NCBI GenBank assembly: GCA_004297545.1
Contig: SCTB01000042.1
Coordinates: forward strand, 1-62,550
Direction of reading: 5' to 3'
DNA length: 62,550 nt
Source: Alphaproteobacteria bacterium
GTDB taxonomy: Bacteria; Pseudomonadota; Alphaproteobacteria; Micavibrionales; UBA2020
Shown here: positions 15,218 to 24,188 of the stretch, piece after piece
Layout of the letters: each line of letters starts with the position of its first letter
Numbering within the stretch: position 1 is the stretch's first letter
Program-made: the position numbers and the translations under genes
Notes under the pieces: generated by a model
Databases searched by the model: none
What the model was told of the DNA's origin: nothing
What the model saw: only the letters and a program-made list of their open reading frames with translations

Positions 15218-17329
15218 GTGAGCAGTATGCGCTATGACACGATCATCCGGCAGGGACGCGTTTTTGACGGGCTGAACCCCGGCATCACCGCGGATATCGG
15301 CATCAGGGATGGTCGTGTCGCAGCGCTGGTGCCGCATCTTGATGCGCAGGCGGATAACGTCGTAGACGCCGTCGGCCTCTGGGTCACGCCCGGATTTGTG
15401 GACATCCATACCCATTATGACCTCGAGGTGGAGGTCTCCCCGGGTCTGCCGGAATCCGTGCGTCATGGCGTCACGACGGTGGTCATGGGGAACTGCAGCC
15501 TGTCGGTTGTTTGCGGGCAGCCGGATGACATTGCGCATATCTTTTCGCGCGTCGAAACCCTTCCGCCTGAACTGATTGCGGGCTGGCTGAGGAAAGCTCC
15601 GGTATGGCAGTCGCCAAAGGCCTATATCGAGCATTTTCGCGGCCTCCCGCTCGGCGCGAATGTCGCCTGCATGCTTGGCCACAGCGCCCTGCGCGTCAAG
15701 ATCATGGGGCTGGAGCGCAGCCTCAAGGGGCATGCAACCGGTGGCGAAATCGAAGAGATGCGCAGGCTTGCGGAAGAGGCGCTGGATGCAGGATGCATTG
15801 GCATATCGGTGGATATGGTCCATTGGCACAAAGTCAGCGGCGTTTATGCGGGGCGCGCCTTGCCCTCGCACCACGCGGATTATGCCGAATACGCCATGCT
15901 CGCCGACGTCTGTCGCCGGCGCGATGCGGTCTTCCAGGTGACGCCCAACCCGGAAAATGCGTGGTCCTTTATCAACATCCTGCGTCTCGCGCCTGGACTC
16001 TGGCGCGCCCCCTTGCGGCTGACCGTGCTCTCCGCGCTGGATATGGACCGCGTGCCCTGGCTGTGGCGCGTGTTTCCAACGACGCTTTTCGTTTGCAATC
16101 GCCTTCTCGGATGCAATATCCGCTTCCAGACTCTTGCGGAGCCCTTCACCATCTACGGGGACGGCCATCTGACGCCACTCTTTGAGGAGTTTTCCGCGGG
16201 GGCCCGGCTGAATAGCTGCACGACAAGGGAAGAACGGCGCGCGTTATGGCGGGATCCGGCCTTCCGGAAGGAATTCGCGCGCAGCTGGATGTCGGGATGG
16301 ACGCGCACGTTCCACCGCGATCTTGACCGTATGACGATCGTCTCTGCGCCGGACGAAAAGCTTGCGGGAAAAACCGTTGGACAGGCAGCCGTTGAAGCGG
16401 GCGCGGAGCCTGTACAATACTTCATGGACCTGCTTGAGCAGCATGACGAGGCGCTGCGATGGGTCGCCACCAGCGCTAACATGCGGGAAGATGTCCGCCA
16501 CCGGCTTATGCGGCACCCGCATATCCTGCCGGGGTTCAGCGACGCAGGCGCGCACGGCAGGAATCTTGCCTATTTCGACAGCGCGGTTTCTGTCCTGCGG
16601 CAGTCGGTTGCGAAAGGCTTTCTGCCGCCGGAAAAGGCAATCTCCCGCGTCACGTTCGAGCCCGCGGCATGGTTCAATCTCGACGCCGGGCGCATCAGGA
16701 CGGGGGCGAGGGCGGATATCGTCCTGCTCGACCCCGAAGCCCTGCGCCGGTCGGCTCCGGCCCCCGTCAGCATCCCCGATCCGGCCCTTGAGGGCAGCAC
16801 GCGCATGGTCAATCGCGATCCGGATCGGGCGGTGCGCCATGTCTTGGTGCGCGGGACGATGGTTGTCAGAAACGGCGAGCCGCTTCCGGTGCTCGGAACG
16901 CAGCAGCTCGGCGTCGCGTTGCCGCAACTGAATCCGGCCCGCTCCATGCAGGAAGCGCTTGCCCGGCATCGCAACCGCGTTTCCGACAGGCTGTCGCTAC
17001 CCCATCTGGAGAGCTACTGGGATATTTTCCTCCTCAAGCACCGGCATCCGCACAACGTCGCCCTGCATTGTGTTGCGTTCGTGCTGATGTATGCCATTCC
17101 GGTCCTCGCGGCTGGCCTGCAGGACTGGCGCATCTTGCTGCTCTGGCCGCTGTCGCAGGCGACGGGGCTGATGGGGCACTGGCTGTTCGAGCCGTCGCCG
17201 GTCGACCCGCGCGATACAGTCTTTTCGTGGCGTGCGCTTTTCAGCCTGCACCGGATGTTTTTTGCAGTGCTGGCGGGACGCTACGGACAGGAGCAATTGC
17301 GCGTGGAGAAACACCTTGGCGCAGAATAA
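15218..17329 (+). CDS. N-acyl-amino-acid deacylase fused to a DUF962/Mpo1-like domain
   Basis: This protein of 703 residues starts at GTG 15218. Residues 1 to about 560 are a D-aminoacylase-type amidohydrolase: metal motif H64-T-H66-x-D68, bridging-Cys motif GNCS (C93), LGHSAL near 152 and SDAGAHG near 442. This family cleaves N-acyl amino acids or similar amides. Residues about 580-703 match the DUF962 (Mpo1/YGL010w) pattern: KHRHPHN with ALH following, two membrane spans, and GHWLFEPSP near 652-660. Yeast Mpo1 is an iron dioxygenase of 2-hydroxy-fatty-acid alpha-oxidation. I know of no described enzyme joining these two domains. The next gene overlaps it. Confidence 0.82.
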   Translation: MSSMRYDTIIRQGRVFDGLNPGITADIGIRDGRVAALVPHLDAQADNVVDAVGLWVTPGFVDIHTHYDLEVEVSPGLPESVRHGVTTVVMGNCSLSVVCGQPDDIAHIFSRVETLPPELIAGWLRKAPVWQSPKAYIEHFRGLPLGANVACMLGHSALRVKIMGLERSLKGHATGGEIEEMRRLAEEALDAGCIGISVDMVHWHKVSGVYAGRALPSHHADYAEYAMLADVCRRRDAVFQVTPNPENAWSFINILRLAPGLWRAPLRLTVLSALDMDRVPWLWRVFPTTLFVCNRLLGCNIRFQTLAEPFTIYGDGHLTPLFEEFSAGARLNSCTTREERRALWRDPAFRKEFARSWMSGWTRTFHRDLDRMTIVSAPDEKLAGKTVGQAAVEAGAEPVQYFMDLLEQHDEALRWVATSANMREDVRHRLMRHPHILPGFSDAGAHGRNLAYFDSAVSVLRQSVAKGFLPPEKAISRVTFEPAAWFNLDAGRIRTGARADIVLLDPEALRRSAPAPVSIPDPALEGSTRMVNRDPDRAVRHVLVRGTMVVRNGEPLPVLGTQQLGVALPQLNPARSMQEALARHRNRVSDRLSLPHLESYWDIFLLKHRHPHNVALHCVAFVLMYAIPVLAAGLQDWRILLLWPLSQATGLMGHWLFEPSPVDPRDTVFSWRALFSLHRMFFAVLAGRYGQEQLRVEKHLGAE

Positions 17330-17927
17330 ATTTCCGCAGGTAGCCGTCGAAAACCGCCCCGCAATGATGACGGGCGGGTATCTGCTGTTCTGCCTTCTGT
17401 ATCTCGGCGCGCCGCTGCTGGCATGGCAGACGCCTCATGCCGTCCCGATCCTGTGGCTGGACGATATGATTCCCTTCCTGCCCTGGTCGGTTTGGGCCTA
17501 TCTTTCGCAGTTTGGGCTCCTGTTCTGCGCCATCTGGCATGCGCCGGACAATGCCACGCGCACACAGGCGTTTTACGCCATGCTGCTGGCCAGCGCGATT
17601 GCAGCAGCTGTTTTCATCATCTTCCCGACCGAGCTGCCGCGCATGGCGGTGGAGGGGCCGGCGTGGAGGCTGCTCTATACCTTCGATGTGCCCGGCAACT
17701 GCTTCCCGTCGCTGCATGCGGCGCTGGCGGCGATTGCGGCGGCGGCGCTGGTGCGCGCCGGCGGGCTCTGGGCGGCCGTGGCGCCGCTTTGGGCCGCGAT
17801 GATTATCTTCTCCGCGCTCGCGACAAAGCAGCACGTCGTGCTCGATATCGCGGGCGGACTTGTGCTGGCGCTGGCCTGCCAGATACTTGTCAGGCATTTG
17901 AAAGTGAGTTCCCATGACCATGCTTGA
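17316..17927 (+). CDS. PAP2-family membrane phosphatase
   Basis: This protein of about 203 residues has five or six membrane spans and the PAP2 signature: NCFPSLHAAL near 125 and KQHVVLDIAGG near 172-182, with the catalytic His in each. The first conserved motif (KxxxxxxRP) is weak, as in the inositol-phosphorylceramide-synthase-like branch. The start is uncertain: TTG 17316 follows GGAG at a good distance and overlaps the previous stop, while ATG 17364 lacks a ribosome-binding site. It would remove or swap a lipid phosphate at the membrane, consistent with a lipid product of the cluster. Confidence 0.78.
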   Translation: MAQNKFPQVAVENRPAMMTGGYLLFCLLYLGAPLLAWQTPHAVPILWLDDMIPFLPWSVWAYLSQFGLLFCAIWHAPDNATRTQAFYAMLLASAIAAAVFIIFPTELPRMAVEGPAWRLLYTFDVPGNCFPSLHAALAAIAAAALVRAGGLWAAVAPLWAAMIIFSALATKQHVVLDIAGGLVLALACQILVRHLKVSSHDHA

Positions 17928-18642
17928 CGCCTGCGTGCGCCGTATTTCCAGCCTCTCCGCCGCGGACAGGCAATGCATGTTCGAGCTCTACCGCGACAAT
18001 TACGGCGGCGCCGCCGCGCCCATCTTCAACAAGGACCTCGACGCCAAGGACTACTCTATCCTGCTGACGGACCCGCTGGCGGATATCCGTGGCTTTTCGA
18101 CGCTGGCCGTATATAGCGAGCGGTATCGCGGAAAACCGGTGAAAGTGATTTATTCCGGCGATACGATCATCGACAGGGCCTACTGGGGAAAAAACGAGTT
18201 CGCGGCGACATGGCTGCGCCTTGTTGGAAGCATCAAGGCGGATGCGCCCGGCATTCCTCTCTACTGGCTGCTGATCGTGAAAGGCCACCGCACTTACCGC
18301 TACCTGTCGCTGTTCAGCAATGAATATTATCCGCGCCACGACGCGGAAACGCCGCCCGAGCGGCAGCGCCTGATGCATCACTTGGCGAAGTCGCGCTTCG
18401 GCGACTCTTATGACCCGGACAGCGGCCTCGTGCGTTTTCAGGGGCAACGGAGCTTTCTGAAGGAAGATCTTGCACCCGTGCCGCCCAAAGACATGGCGCG
18501 CGGCGATGTGCAGTATTTCCTTGCTCGCAACCCGGGCTATGCGCAGGGCGATGAGCTCTTGTGCCTGTGCGAGCTGACGCCCGAAAACCTCACGCGCTTC
18601 GCGCGCGCCTGGTTCATGGAGGGAATGAAGCGCGCCGCATGA
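17914..18642 (+). CDS. Unknown protein, possibly GNAT/FeeM-like acyltransferase
   Basis: This 242-residue soluble protein overlaps the PAP2 gene by 14 bases and the second Rieske gene by four (ATGA), so it belongs to the operon. I do not recognise the family. The segment DIRGFSTLAVY, a beta strand followed by VKVIYSGDTIIDRAYWGKN and a helix, resembles the core strands of GNAT-fold acyltransferases such as N-acyl-amino-acid synthase FeeM, which would suit a cluster with a deacylase and an amide synthetase. This is a weak structural impression only. The ending FARAWFMEGMKRAA is helical. Confidence 0.6.
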   Translation: MTMLDACVRRISSLSAADRQCMFELYRDNYGGAAAPIFNKDLDAKDYSILLTDPLADIRGFSTLAVYSERYRGKPVKVIYSGDTIIDRAYWGKNEFAATWLRLVGSIKADAPGIPLYWLLIVKGHRTYRYLSLFSNEYYPRHDAETPPERQRLMHHLAKSRFGDSYDPDSGLVRFQGQRSFLKEDLAPVPPKDMARGDVQYFLARNPGYAQGDELLCLCELTPENLTRFARAWFMEGMKRAA

Positions 18643-19661
18643 GTTACAGCATTTTCAACAGGACAGATGTGGTCGCCGAGGGCTGGTACTGGCTGCTGGC
18701 CGCGAAAGAACTGAAACGCGGGCAGGTGAGAGCCGTCAATATTCTGGGGCATGAGCTGGCCGTCTTCCGCGGAAAAGATGGAAAGGTCGCAGCGCTGGAT
18801 GCCTATTGCCCCCATATGGGCGCGCATCTGGCGGAGGGGCGCGTGGAGGGCAACCAGCTGCGCTGCTTCTTCCACAACTGGCGGTTCGACGCCGCGGGCC
18901 AGTGCACCGATATTCCCTGCTTGGCGAACAAGCTGCAAAAGCGCGTACAGACCAGGGCTTGGGTGCTGGAAGAGCGCAACGGGCTGATCTGGATATGGCT
19001 CGGCAGCGAAGCTCCGGTCTGCACTGCGCCGGAAGCGCCGGAGCTTGCTGGAGCGGACTATGAATATTCCCTTGGCAATCGCTTTATCAAGCATTGCCAC
19101 CCGAATGTAGTGATGGTGAACGCGATCGACGAGCAGCATTTCCACACGGTGCACCGCCTGCCGGGATCTATCCTTTCCATGCAGCCGCAGCCGCGGGATG
19201 CGCGCAATATCGAGTTCCACAATACCGGCACCGTGCCGCGGGAGAGGTTTATCGGCCGCTGTATCGCGCGTTTCTACAAACATGCGCTGACCTATAACCT
19301 CAGCTACTGGTTCGGCAGCGCGGGCACCGTCACGCTCGGTCCCGATTTCCTGCACCTCTACCTGATGTTCGCGCTGCGCCTGACGCCGGACGGCAGGACG
19401 GAGGGGCGCACGGTCGTCTTCACGCGAAGGCGCAAAGGCCTCTTCGGCTGGCTGTTCAACCGGGTCGTTTTGTCATTGACGAAGATCGCAGGCTATTACT
19501 TCGCGGTGGGCGACACGCGCATATTCCAGACCATCCGCTTCAACCTGAAAACGCCCATCGCGGCGGACCGCGCTGTCCTGGCTTTCATTCACCATCTGGA
19601 ACAGCAGACGCCTTACGCCCTGAATCAGGCTGTCCCCGCAGGCGCGAGGAAAGCAGCGTAA
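18639..19661 (+). CDS. Rieske non-haem iron oxygenase, second copy
   Basis: This protein of 341 residues starts at ATG 18639, overlapping the previous stop. The Rieske domain has C57-P-H59 and C76-x-x-H79, and the catalytic iron motif is NAIDEQHFHTVH (D164, H167, H172). The YCPHMGAHL context recalls Rieske enzymes acting on lipids or steroids (KshA, Neverland/DAF-36 type), but that is only similarity of motif setting. It is not a close copy of the first Rieske protein (11270-12304). It could share the cluster's single ferredoxin. Its last 77 bases overlap the convergent antiporter gene. Confidence 0.85.
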   Translation: MSYSIFNRTDVVAEGWYWLLAAKELKRGQVRAVNILGHELAVFRGKDGKVAALDAYCPHMGAHLAEGRVEGNQLRCFFHNWRFDAAGQCTDIPCLANKLQKRVQTRAWVLEERNGLIWIWLGSEAPVCTAPEAPELAGADYEYSLGNRFIKHCHPNVVMVNAIDEQHFHTVHRLPGSILSMQPQPRDARNIEFHNTGTVPRERFIGRCIARFYKHALTYNLSYWFGSAGTVTLGPDFLHLYLMFALRLTPDGRTEGRTVVFTRRRKGLFGWLFNRVVLSLTKIAGYYFAVGDTRIFQTIRFNLKTPIAADRAVLAFIHHLEQQTPYALNQAVPAGARKAA

Positions 19662-20760
19662 GTCCAACCGTATTCGTGACCGTCACCATGATGACGAGCG
19701 CCGAGAACACGACATCGCGAATGAGGCCCGAATTCAGCGCCACGGTCGCGAAGACGAGCCCCGGCAGGCCGCGCGGCAGCATGCCCAGTGTGACGGTCCA
19801 TGGGTCGATGCCCGCCGCCCTCGTCCGCTCCTGAATGCCTGAAAAGCACAAAAGTTTGCTGGCAAAGGCAACGGAGATGAGGACGGACGCGAGCATCCAG
19901 CTCTGCGGCGCCAGCAGGGTTTCGGCCTTGATCCGCATGCCGACCATGATGAAGAATATGGGGATAAAGAAATCCATGACGGGCTTTAAATAAGCTTCAT
20001 AGCCCTGTTCCTTGTCCTTCCCGCACAGTACGCCAATCAGGAATGCGCCGAGCAGGGAGGTGAAGCCCAGGGCGCTTGTGCCCCAGGCCGCAATAATGAT
20101 GGCCGGCAGAAGGAGCGCCGCGGGAATAGGGGGAATCTTTTTTGAGGCAAGGAAATATCGTGCGGCGACAACGCATGAAATGGCAAGGCCGGTCTTCACG
20201 AGCAGCGCACCCCCCGCCCTCAGCGTCAGGCCCGCGTCGCTGGCGATGAGCGGAGCGGCGCACAGCAGCAGAATGGCCGGGAAGTCCTCCACGGCGGAAC
20301 AGGCAAGCAGCAGCCGGCCGGTTCGCGTCGTTGCATGGCCGTATTCCTGCAAAACGCGCATGACGACGCCCACGCCGGTCGCCATCACGGTCGCCGCCGC
20401 GAACAGCGCTTCCGGCCGCGTGAGGCCGAGGGGGTCGTAAATAGCCAGCACGGCTGACAGGGCGGCCGCGGCGCCGATGCCGGTGACCGACAGGATATCG
20501 CGCCGGAACATCTTGATTTCCCGCAAATCGGCATGCAGGCCGACGAGGAAAAACAACGCCAGCGCGCCGATCTCGGAAATGCCGCCGATGGCCTTCGCGG
20601 CTTCCAGCGGCAGGAACCAGTTGCCGAGGATAAAGCCGATGGTGAGTTCGACAATCGTCACCGATACGCCAAGCCCGCGCACCCGGGCCGTCAACCCCCA
20701 GCATAGGGCATAGCAGAGGGAAAAAATGGCGAGAAGGGTGAGGGGTTCCAGAGGGCTCAT
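19585..20760 (-). CDS. Cation:proton antiporter (CPA2/Kef-like)
   Basis: This 391-residue membrane protein has about eleven or twelve hydrophobic spans and resembles the Na+/H+ exchanger domain of Kef/CPA2 transporters (ELTIGFILGNWFL, GALALFFLVGLHADL, ACSAVEDFPAILLL with the likely ion-binding Asp). It lacks the C-terminal RCK/TrkA-N domain of full KefB/C proteins. It exchanges a monovalent cation for protons across the inner membrane. It overlaps the upstream methyltransferase gene by four bases. It may be a bystander in the cluster or may export a product. Confidence 0.82.
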   Translation of the reverse strand: MSPLEPLTLLAIFSLCYALCWGLTARVRGLGVSVTIVELTIGFILGNWFLPLEAAKAIGGISEIGALALFFLVGLHADLREIKMFRRDILSVTGIGAAAALSAVLAIYDPLGLTRPEALFAAATVMATGVGVVMRVLQEYGHATTRTGRLLLACSAVEDFPAILLLCAAPLIASDAGLTLRAGGALLVKTGLAISCVVAARYFLASKKIPPIPAALLLPAIIIAAWGTSALGFTSLLGAFLIGVLCGKDKEQGYEAYLKPVMDFFIPIFFIMVGMRIKAETLLAPQSWMLASVLISVAFASKLLCFSGIQERTRAAGIDPWTVTLGMLPRGLPGLVFATVALNSGLIRDVVFSALVIMVTVTNTVGLTLLSSRLRGQPDSGRKASAVPDGE

Positions 20761-21641
20761 GTTTTGACTGCGGTGATGATGAGGTATTCCATGTTATCGA
20801 AGCCGCCATGCGAAGCGGCCCAGACATGGCGCAAGAATGGGTGGACGCGGCGGCGGATTTCGGCGTCCATGACGCGGCGCTGCGCAAAGGCCTTGAAGGG
20901 GGCGAAGACGAACGGGGTGATGGGGGTTATCTTTATCTCGCCAAATCCGGCTGCTTTCAGCTTCGCAAGGTACACCTCTTCCCCGTAGACATTGCATTCC
21001 GGCGTCTGCCACAGGGCGCGGCCGATTTTGGCGACATGTCGCGCGAAGGCGGTCTGGGGCGGGCGGGCGACAACGATATCCGCCAGCGCCAGCACGCCGC
21101 CCGGCTTCAGCACGCGCATCGCTTCGCCGAAAAACGCCTCGCGCGGCTCGAAATGGAAAGCGGATTCCAGCGCGATGACTTTGTCGAAAGAGCTCTGCCC
21201 GAAGGGCAGCGCCGTCGCATCCGCCGTCGTGAATTCAAGGCGCGGGTCCGGAAAACGCGCGCGCGCGACGGAGAGCTGGCTGGAGGTGATGTTGATGGCC
21301 GTCACATGTGCTGGGCCAAAACGGCGCAGCCAGTAGTCGTCCTGGTCGCCGAAGCCGCAGCCGGCATCGAGGATATGATCCCCGGCGCCGATGCCCGCAT
21401 GCCGCCCGAGTATATCCGCTAACGCCTGGCATGCGCCGTCATAGGTGCTGGCGTTTTCCCAGTAACCCAGGTTCAGGTACAGGCTGTTTTCGGCAAGGTT
21501 ATTGTGCGTCGAAAGAATGTCGTAGATTTTCTGCGGCGCGCATCTTTCCTGCCGGGAGAAAAATAACCCCAGCATCCGGGCGGTCGCCGCAAGTTTTGCC
21601 GTTGCCATTCTTCCTGCCGCTTTTTGTGAATACCACAGCAT
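20757..21641 (-). CDS. SAM-dependent methyltransferase (class I)
   Basis: This 294-residue protein has motif I LDAGCGFGDQ near residue 96, an acidic strand (HVTAINITSSQ), and the post-I motifs FDKVIALESAFHF and VLKPGGVLALADI. The layout matches the Methyltransf_11 type used on sterols, quinones, fatty acids and secondary metabolites. Start is ATG 21641; an internal ATG at 21608 is possible. It is the first gene of a two-gene minus-strand operon with the antiporter. It is a plausible tailoring enzyme of the oxygenase cluster. Confidence 0.85.
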   Translation of the reverse strand: MLWYSQKAAGRMATAKLAATARMLGLFFSRQERCAPQKIYDILSTHNNLAENSLYLNLGYWENASTYDGACQALADILGRHAGIGAGDHILDAGCGFGDQDDYWLRRFGPAHVTAINITSSQLSVARARFPDPRLEFTTADATALPFGQSSFDKVIALESAFHFEPREAFFGEAMRVLKPGGVLALADIVVARPPQTAFARHVAKIGRALWQTPECNVYGEEVYLAKLKAAGFGEIKITPITPFVFAPFKAFAQRRVMDAEIRRRVHPFLRHVWAASHGGFDNMEYLIITAVKT

Positions 21642-21722
21642 TTTAGCCGGTCACGGGATTTGTTAAAGCCCCTAAAAGCGCGCCGGTTCTTGCGCGACGG
21701 ACATTAAGGAAACAAGGCGCGT

Positions 21723-22457
21723 TTACTGCGGCTCCTCGCCATGCGCGTGGATCATGGCGGCGACTTTACCGGCGGCGGCCTCAAGATGTTCTTCGTCGGC
21801 GGAGCGCAGCACTAGCGACAGGCTCGGCGTCTGGAACATATGCGGATAGCTGCCGATATCGACTTCGGGGAATTCTTTCTGTATCGCGCCCAGTTCCGCC
21901 GCGATGTCGCCTTCCCGCAGGTTGCAGCGCAGGGCCTTCGATAATACGGGCTTGCCGCCCTCGATCAATGTATCGACATGGTCGAACATGCCCTGCATGA
22001 TCTTGGGCACGCCCGCCATCACGAAGACATTGCCGATGTTGAATCCCGGCGCGATAGTCACCGGGTTGTCGATAAGTTTCGCGCCTTCCGGTATCGTCGC
22101 CATGCGCAGCCGCGCCTCGTTCAGGCTTACGCCGCGCGTCGCGTAATATTCCTCCAGCCGCTGCTTCGCTTCCGCGTTCACGACATGCGGCACGCAAAAG
22201 GCCTTGGCGATGCATTCGGCGGTGATGTCGTCATGCGTCGGGCCGATGCCGCCCGTGGTGAAGACATAGCGGTATTTCGCCCTGAGTTCGTTCAGCGCGC
22301 CGATGATCTGCGCCTCGTCGTCGCGCACGATGCGCACCTCCGACAGCTGGATGCCGCGCGCGGCCAGTCGCTTGGCGATAAAGGCGATATTGGCGTCCTG
22401 CGTGGAGCCCGAGAGGATTTCGTTGCCGACGACAAGGATGGCGGAAGTGATGGTCAT
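21723..22457 (-). CDS. CinA N-terminal (molybdopterin-binding-like) domain protein
   Basis: This 244-residue protein matches the N-terminal domain of competence/damage-inducible protein CinA: VGNEILSG near residue 11 and TTGGIGPTHDD near 68-78, a MoaB/Mog-type fold. The C-terminal nicotinamide-nucleotide amidase (PncC) domain of full CinA is absent, so it is the stand-alone form often annotated as a molybdopterin-binding protein. Likely a nucleotide (ADP-ribose/NMN) pyrophosphatase-type or uncharacterised role. It is transcribed away from map across a repeat-bearing gap. Confidence 0.85.
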   Translation of the reverse strand: MTITSAILVVGNEILSGSTQDANIAFIAKRLAARGIQLSEVRIVRDDEAQIIGALNELRAKYRYVFTTGGIGPTHDDITAECIAKAFCVPHVVNAEAKQRLEEYYATRGVSLNEARLRMATIPEGAKLIDNPVTIAPGFNIGNVFVMAGVPKIMQGMFDHVDTLIEGGKPVLSKALRCNLREGDIAAELGAIQKEFPEVDIGSYPHMFQTPSLSLVLRSADEEHLEAAAGKVAAMIHAHGEEPQ

Positions 22458-22498
22458 GGAAGCTCCTTAAGGTTTCAATACCACGGCTGCCACTCCCC

Positions 22499-22577
22499 GT
22501 CATCCCCGCGAAAGCGGGGATCCCGTTGAATAACAACAGCTCTCGCCGAACGGGATTCCCGCTTTCGCGGGAATGAC
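22499..22577. repeat. Inverted intergenic repeat A
   Basis: Two 29-base arms (22499-22527 and 22549-22577) are inverted copies differing at two positions, separated by 21 bases. Each arm contains its own short palindrome (CCCCGCGAAAGCGGGG and its counterpart). This GTCATTCCCGCGAAAGCGGGAATCC-type element is widespread between genes in proteobacteria. It lies between divergent cinA-like and map genes and could form a long hairpin in either transcript. Confidence 0.85.
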
Positions 22578-22641
22578 AGGATGAGTTTTCCCTTGTTTTT
22601 AGCGCAGCAAACGGCCATTTTACCTTTTCAGGAGCAGGACA

Positions 22642-23475
22642 GTGGTTACGCAGCAGGATTTGTCATATACCGAAGATTATTACGGCGACGAGGGTGAGTT
22701 CATCATCCACAAGCCCGAAGATTTCGCCGCGATGCGCAGGGCCGGAAAGCTGGCTGCTGAAACGCTGGATTTCATTACCGAGCATGTGAAGCCCGGCGTC
22801 GCGACGGAGCAGCTCGACAAGCTCTGCCATGATTTCATTATCGATCACAAAGCCATCCCGGCGCCGCTCAATTACAAAGGTTTTCCGAAGTCCATCTGCA
22901 CCTCCATCAACCATGTCGTCTGCCACGGCATCCCGAGCGAGAAGCGGCTGGAAGAGGGCGACATCGTCAATATCGACGTGACCGTCATTCTCGACGGCTG
23001 GCATGGCGATACCAGCCGTATGTATTACGCGGGCGAGAAAATCCCGACCAAGGCAAAGCTGCTGGTCGATGCAACCTACGAGGCCATGATGCGCGGCATC
23101 ACGCTGGTGAAGCCGGGGGTGCATCTGGGCGATATCGGCCATGCGATCCAGAGTTTCGCTGAAGGCCGGCGATTTTCGGTCGTGCGCGATTTCTGCGGCC
23201 ACGGCATCGGAAAAATCTTCCACATGCCGCCCTCCGTGCTGCACTACGGCAAGGCCGGCACCGGCCCGACGCTGAAGCAGGGCATGTTCTTCACCATCGA
23301 ACCGATGGTGAATGCCGGCGGCTGGCAGACAAAGATTTTGAGCGATGGCTGGACGGCAGTGACGAAAGACAAGTCGCTTTCCGCGCAGTTCGAGCACACC
23401 ATCGGCGTGACGGAAACCGGCTACGAGATTTTCACGCTCTCCCCCAAAGGCTATGCGAAACCGCCCTATGGCTGA
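22642..23475 (+). CDS. map: Methionine aminopeptidase, type I
   Basis: This 277-residue cytoplasmic enzyme removes the initiator Met from new proteins. The metal ligands are visible: [14 protein letters not shown] (two Asp), GHGIGKIFH (His), FTIEPM (Glu) and AQFEHT (Glu). The start is GTG 22642 behind AGGAGCAGGA. There is a short N-terminal extension of about 25 residues before the pita-bread fold begins at [12 protein letters not shown]. Its stop lies inside the radC start region (eight-base overlap), a common alphaproteobacterial pairing. Confidence 0.95.
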   Translation: MVTQQDLSYTEDYYGDEGEFIIHKPEDFAAMRRAGKLAAETLDFITEHVKPGVATEQLDKLCHDFIIDHKAIPAPLNYKGFPKSICTSINHVVCHGIPSEKRLEEGDIVNIDVTVILDGWHGDTSRMYYAGEKIPTKAKLLVDATYEAMMRGITLVKPGVHLGDIGHAIQSFAEGRRFSVVRDFCGHGIGKIFHMPPSVLHYGKAGTGPTLKQGMFFTIEPMVNAGGWQTKILSDGWTAVTKDKSLSAQFEHTIGVTETGYEIFTLSPKGYAKPPYG

Positions 23476-24187
23476 GAAGCAGTTGAAAGAGGCGGATGAA
23501 GCGCCATCGCAGCACGACGGCCACCGCGATCGGTTGCGCCAGCGCTTCGTGAAATCCGGCCCCGGCGCGTTCCAGGATTACGAGTTGCTCGAAATGCTGC
23601 TCTTCGCCGCCATCCCGCGCAAGGACGTCAAGCCGCTGGCCAAACAGCTGCTGACCCGCTTCGGCAACCTCGCGGGTGTGATGGGCGCCAGCCTCGAGGA
23701 TCTCAAGCGCATGAAGGGACTCTCCGAAAATTCCGCCGTGATGCTGAAGGGCATCCATGCGATCACGCTGCGCATGCTCTATAACGACATCGAGCAAAAG
23801 CCGGTGCTCAGTTCATGGCAGAAGCTGATCGACTACTGCACCGTCGCCATGGCGCATGACAAGCGCGAGCAATTCCGCGTGATGTTCCTCGACCGCAAGA
23901 ACAAGCTGATCGCAGACGAAGTAAAGCAGGTCGGCACTGTCGATCATGTGCCGGTTTACCCGCGCGAAGTCGTCGGCCGTGCCCTCGAACTGGGCGCAAC
24001 CGCGCTTATCCTCGTCCATAACCACCCCAGCGGGGACCCGACGCCCTCGCAGGGCGATATTTCGATGACGCGGGAAATCATCAAGGCCGCCAAGGCCCTC
24101 GACCTTGCCGTCCATGACCATATTATCATCGGTAAAAACGGCCATGTCAGCTTCAAGGCGATGGGGATTGTGGATTTTCACAACTGA
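23468..24187 (+). CDS. radC: RadC-family JAMM/MPN protein
   Basis: This 239-residue protein has an N-terminal helix-hairpin-helix-like region ([21 protein letters not shown]) and the C-terminal JAMM motif [16 protein letters not shown], which binds a metal. RadC was named for DNA repair, but its true role is unsettled. I start it at ATG 23468, inside the end of map; the frame extends five codons further upstream without a better signal. Confidence 0.92.
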   Translation: MAEKQLKEADEAPSQHDGHRDRLRQRFVKSGPGAFQDYELLEMLLFAAIPRKDVKPLAKQLLTRFGNLAGVMGASLEDLKRMKGLSENSAVMLKGIHAITLRMLYNDIEQKPVLSSWQKLIDYCTVAMAHDKREQFRVMFLDRKNKLIADEVKQVGTVDHVPVYPREVVGRALELGATALILVHNHPSGDPTPSQGDISMTREIIKAAKALDLAVHDHIIIGKNGHVSFKAMGIVDFHN

Positions 24188-24188
24188 T

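Noticed and set aside
14459-16168. 569-codon minus-strand frame
   Set aside because: It crosses the NTF2-like gene, the intergenic promoter region and the amidohydrolase, all well supported on the plus strand. It shows no domain.
7571-21641. Sterol or hopanoid biosynthesis cluster
   Set aside because: Sterol-desaturase-family and Rieske genes suggested this, but no squalene-hopene cyclase, oxidosqualene cyclase or squalene epoxidase is present in the window.
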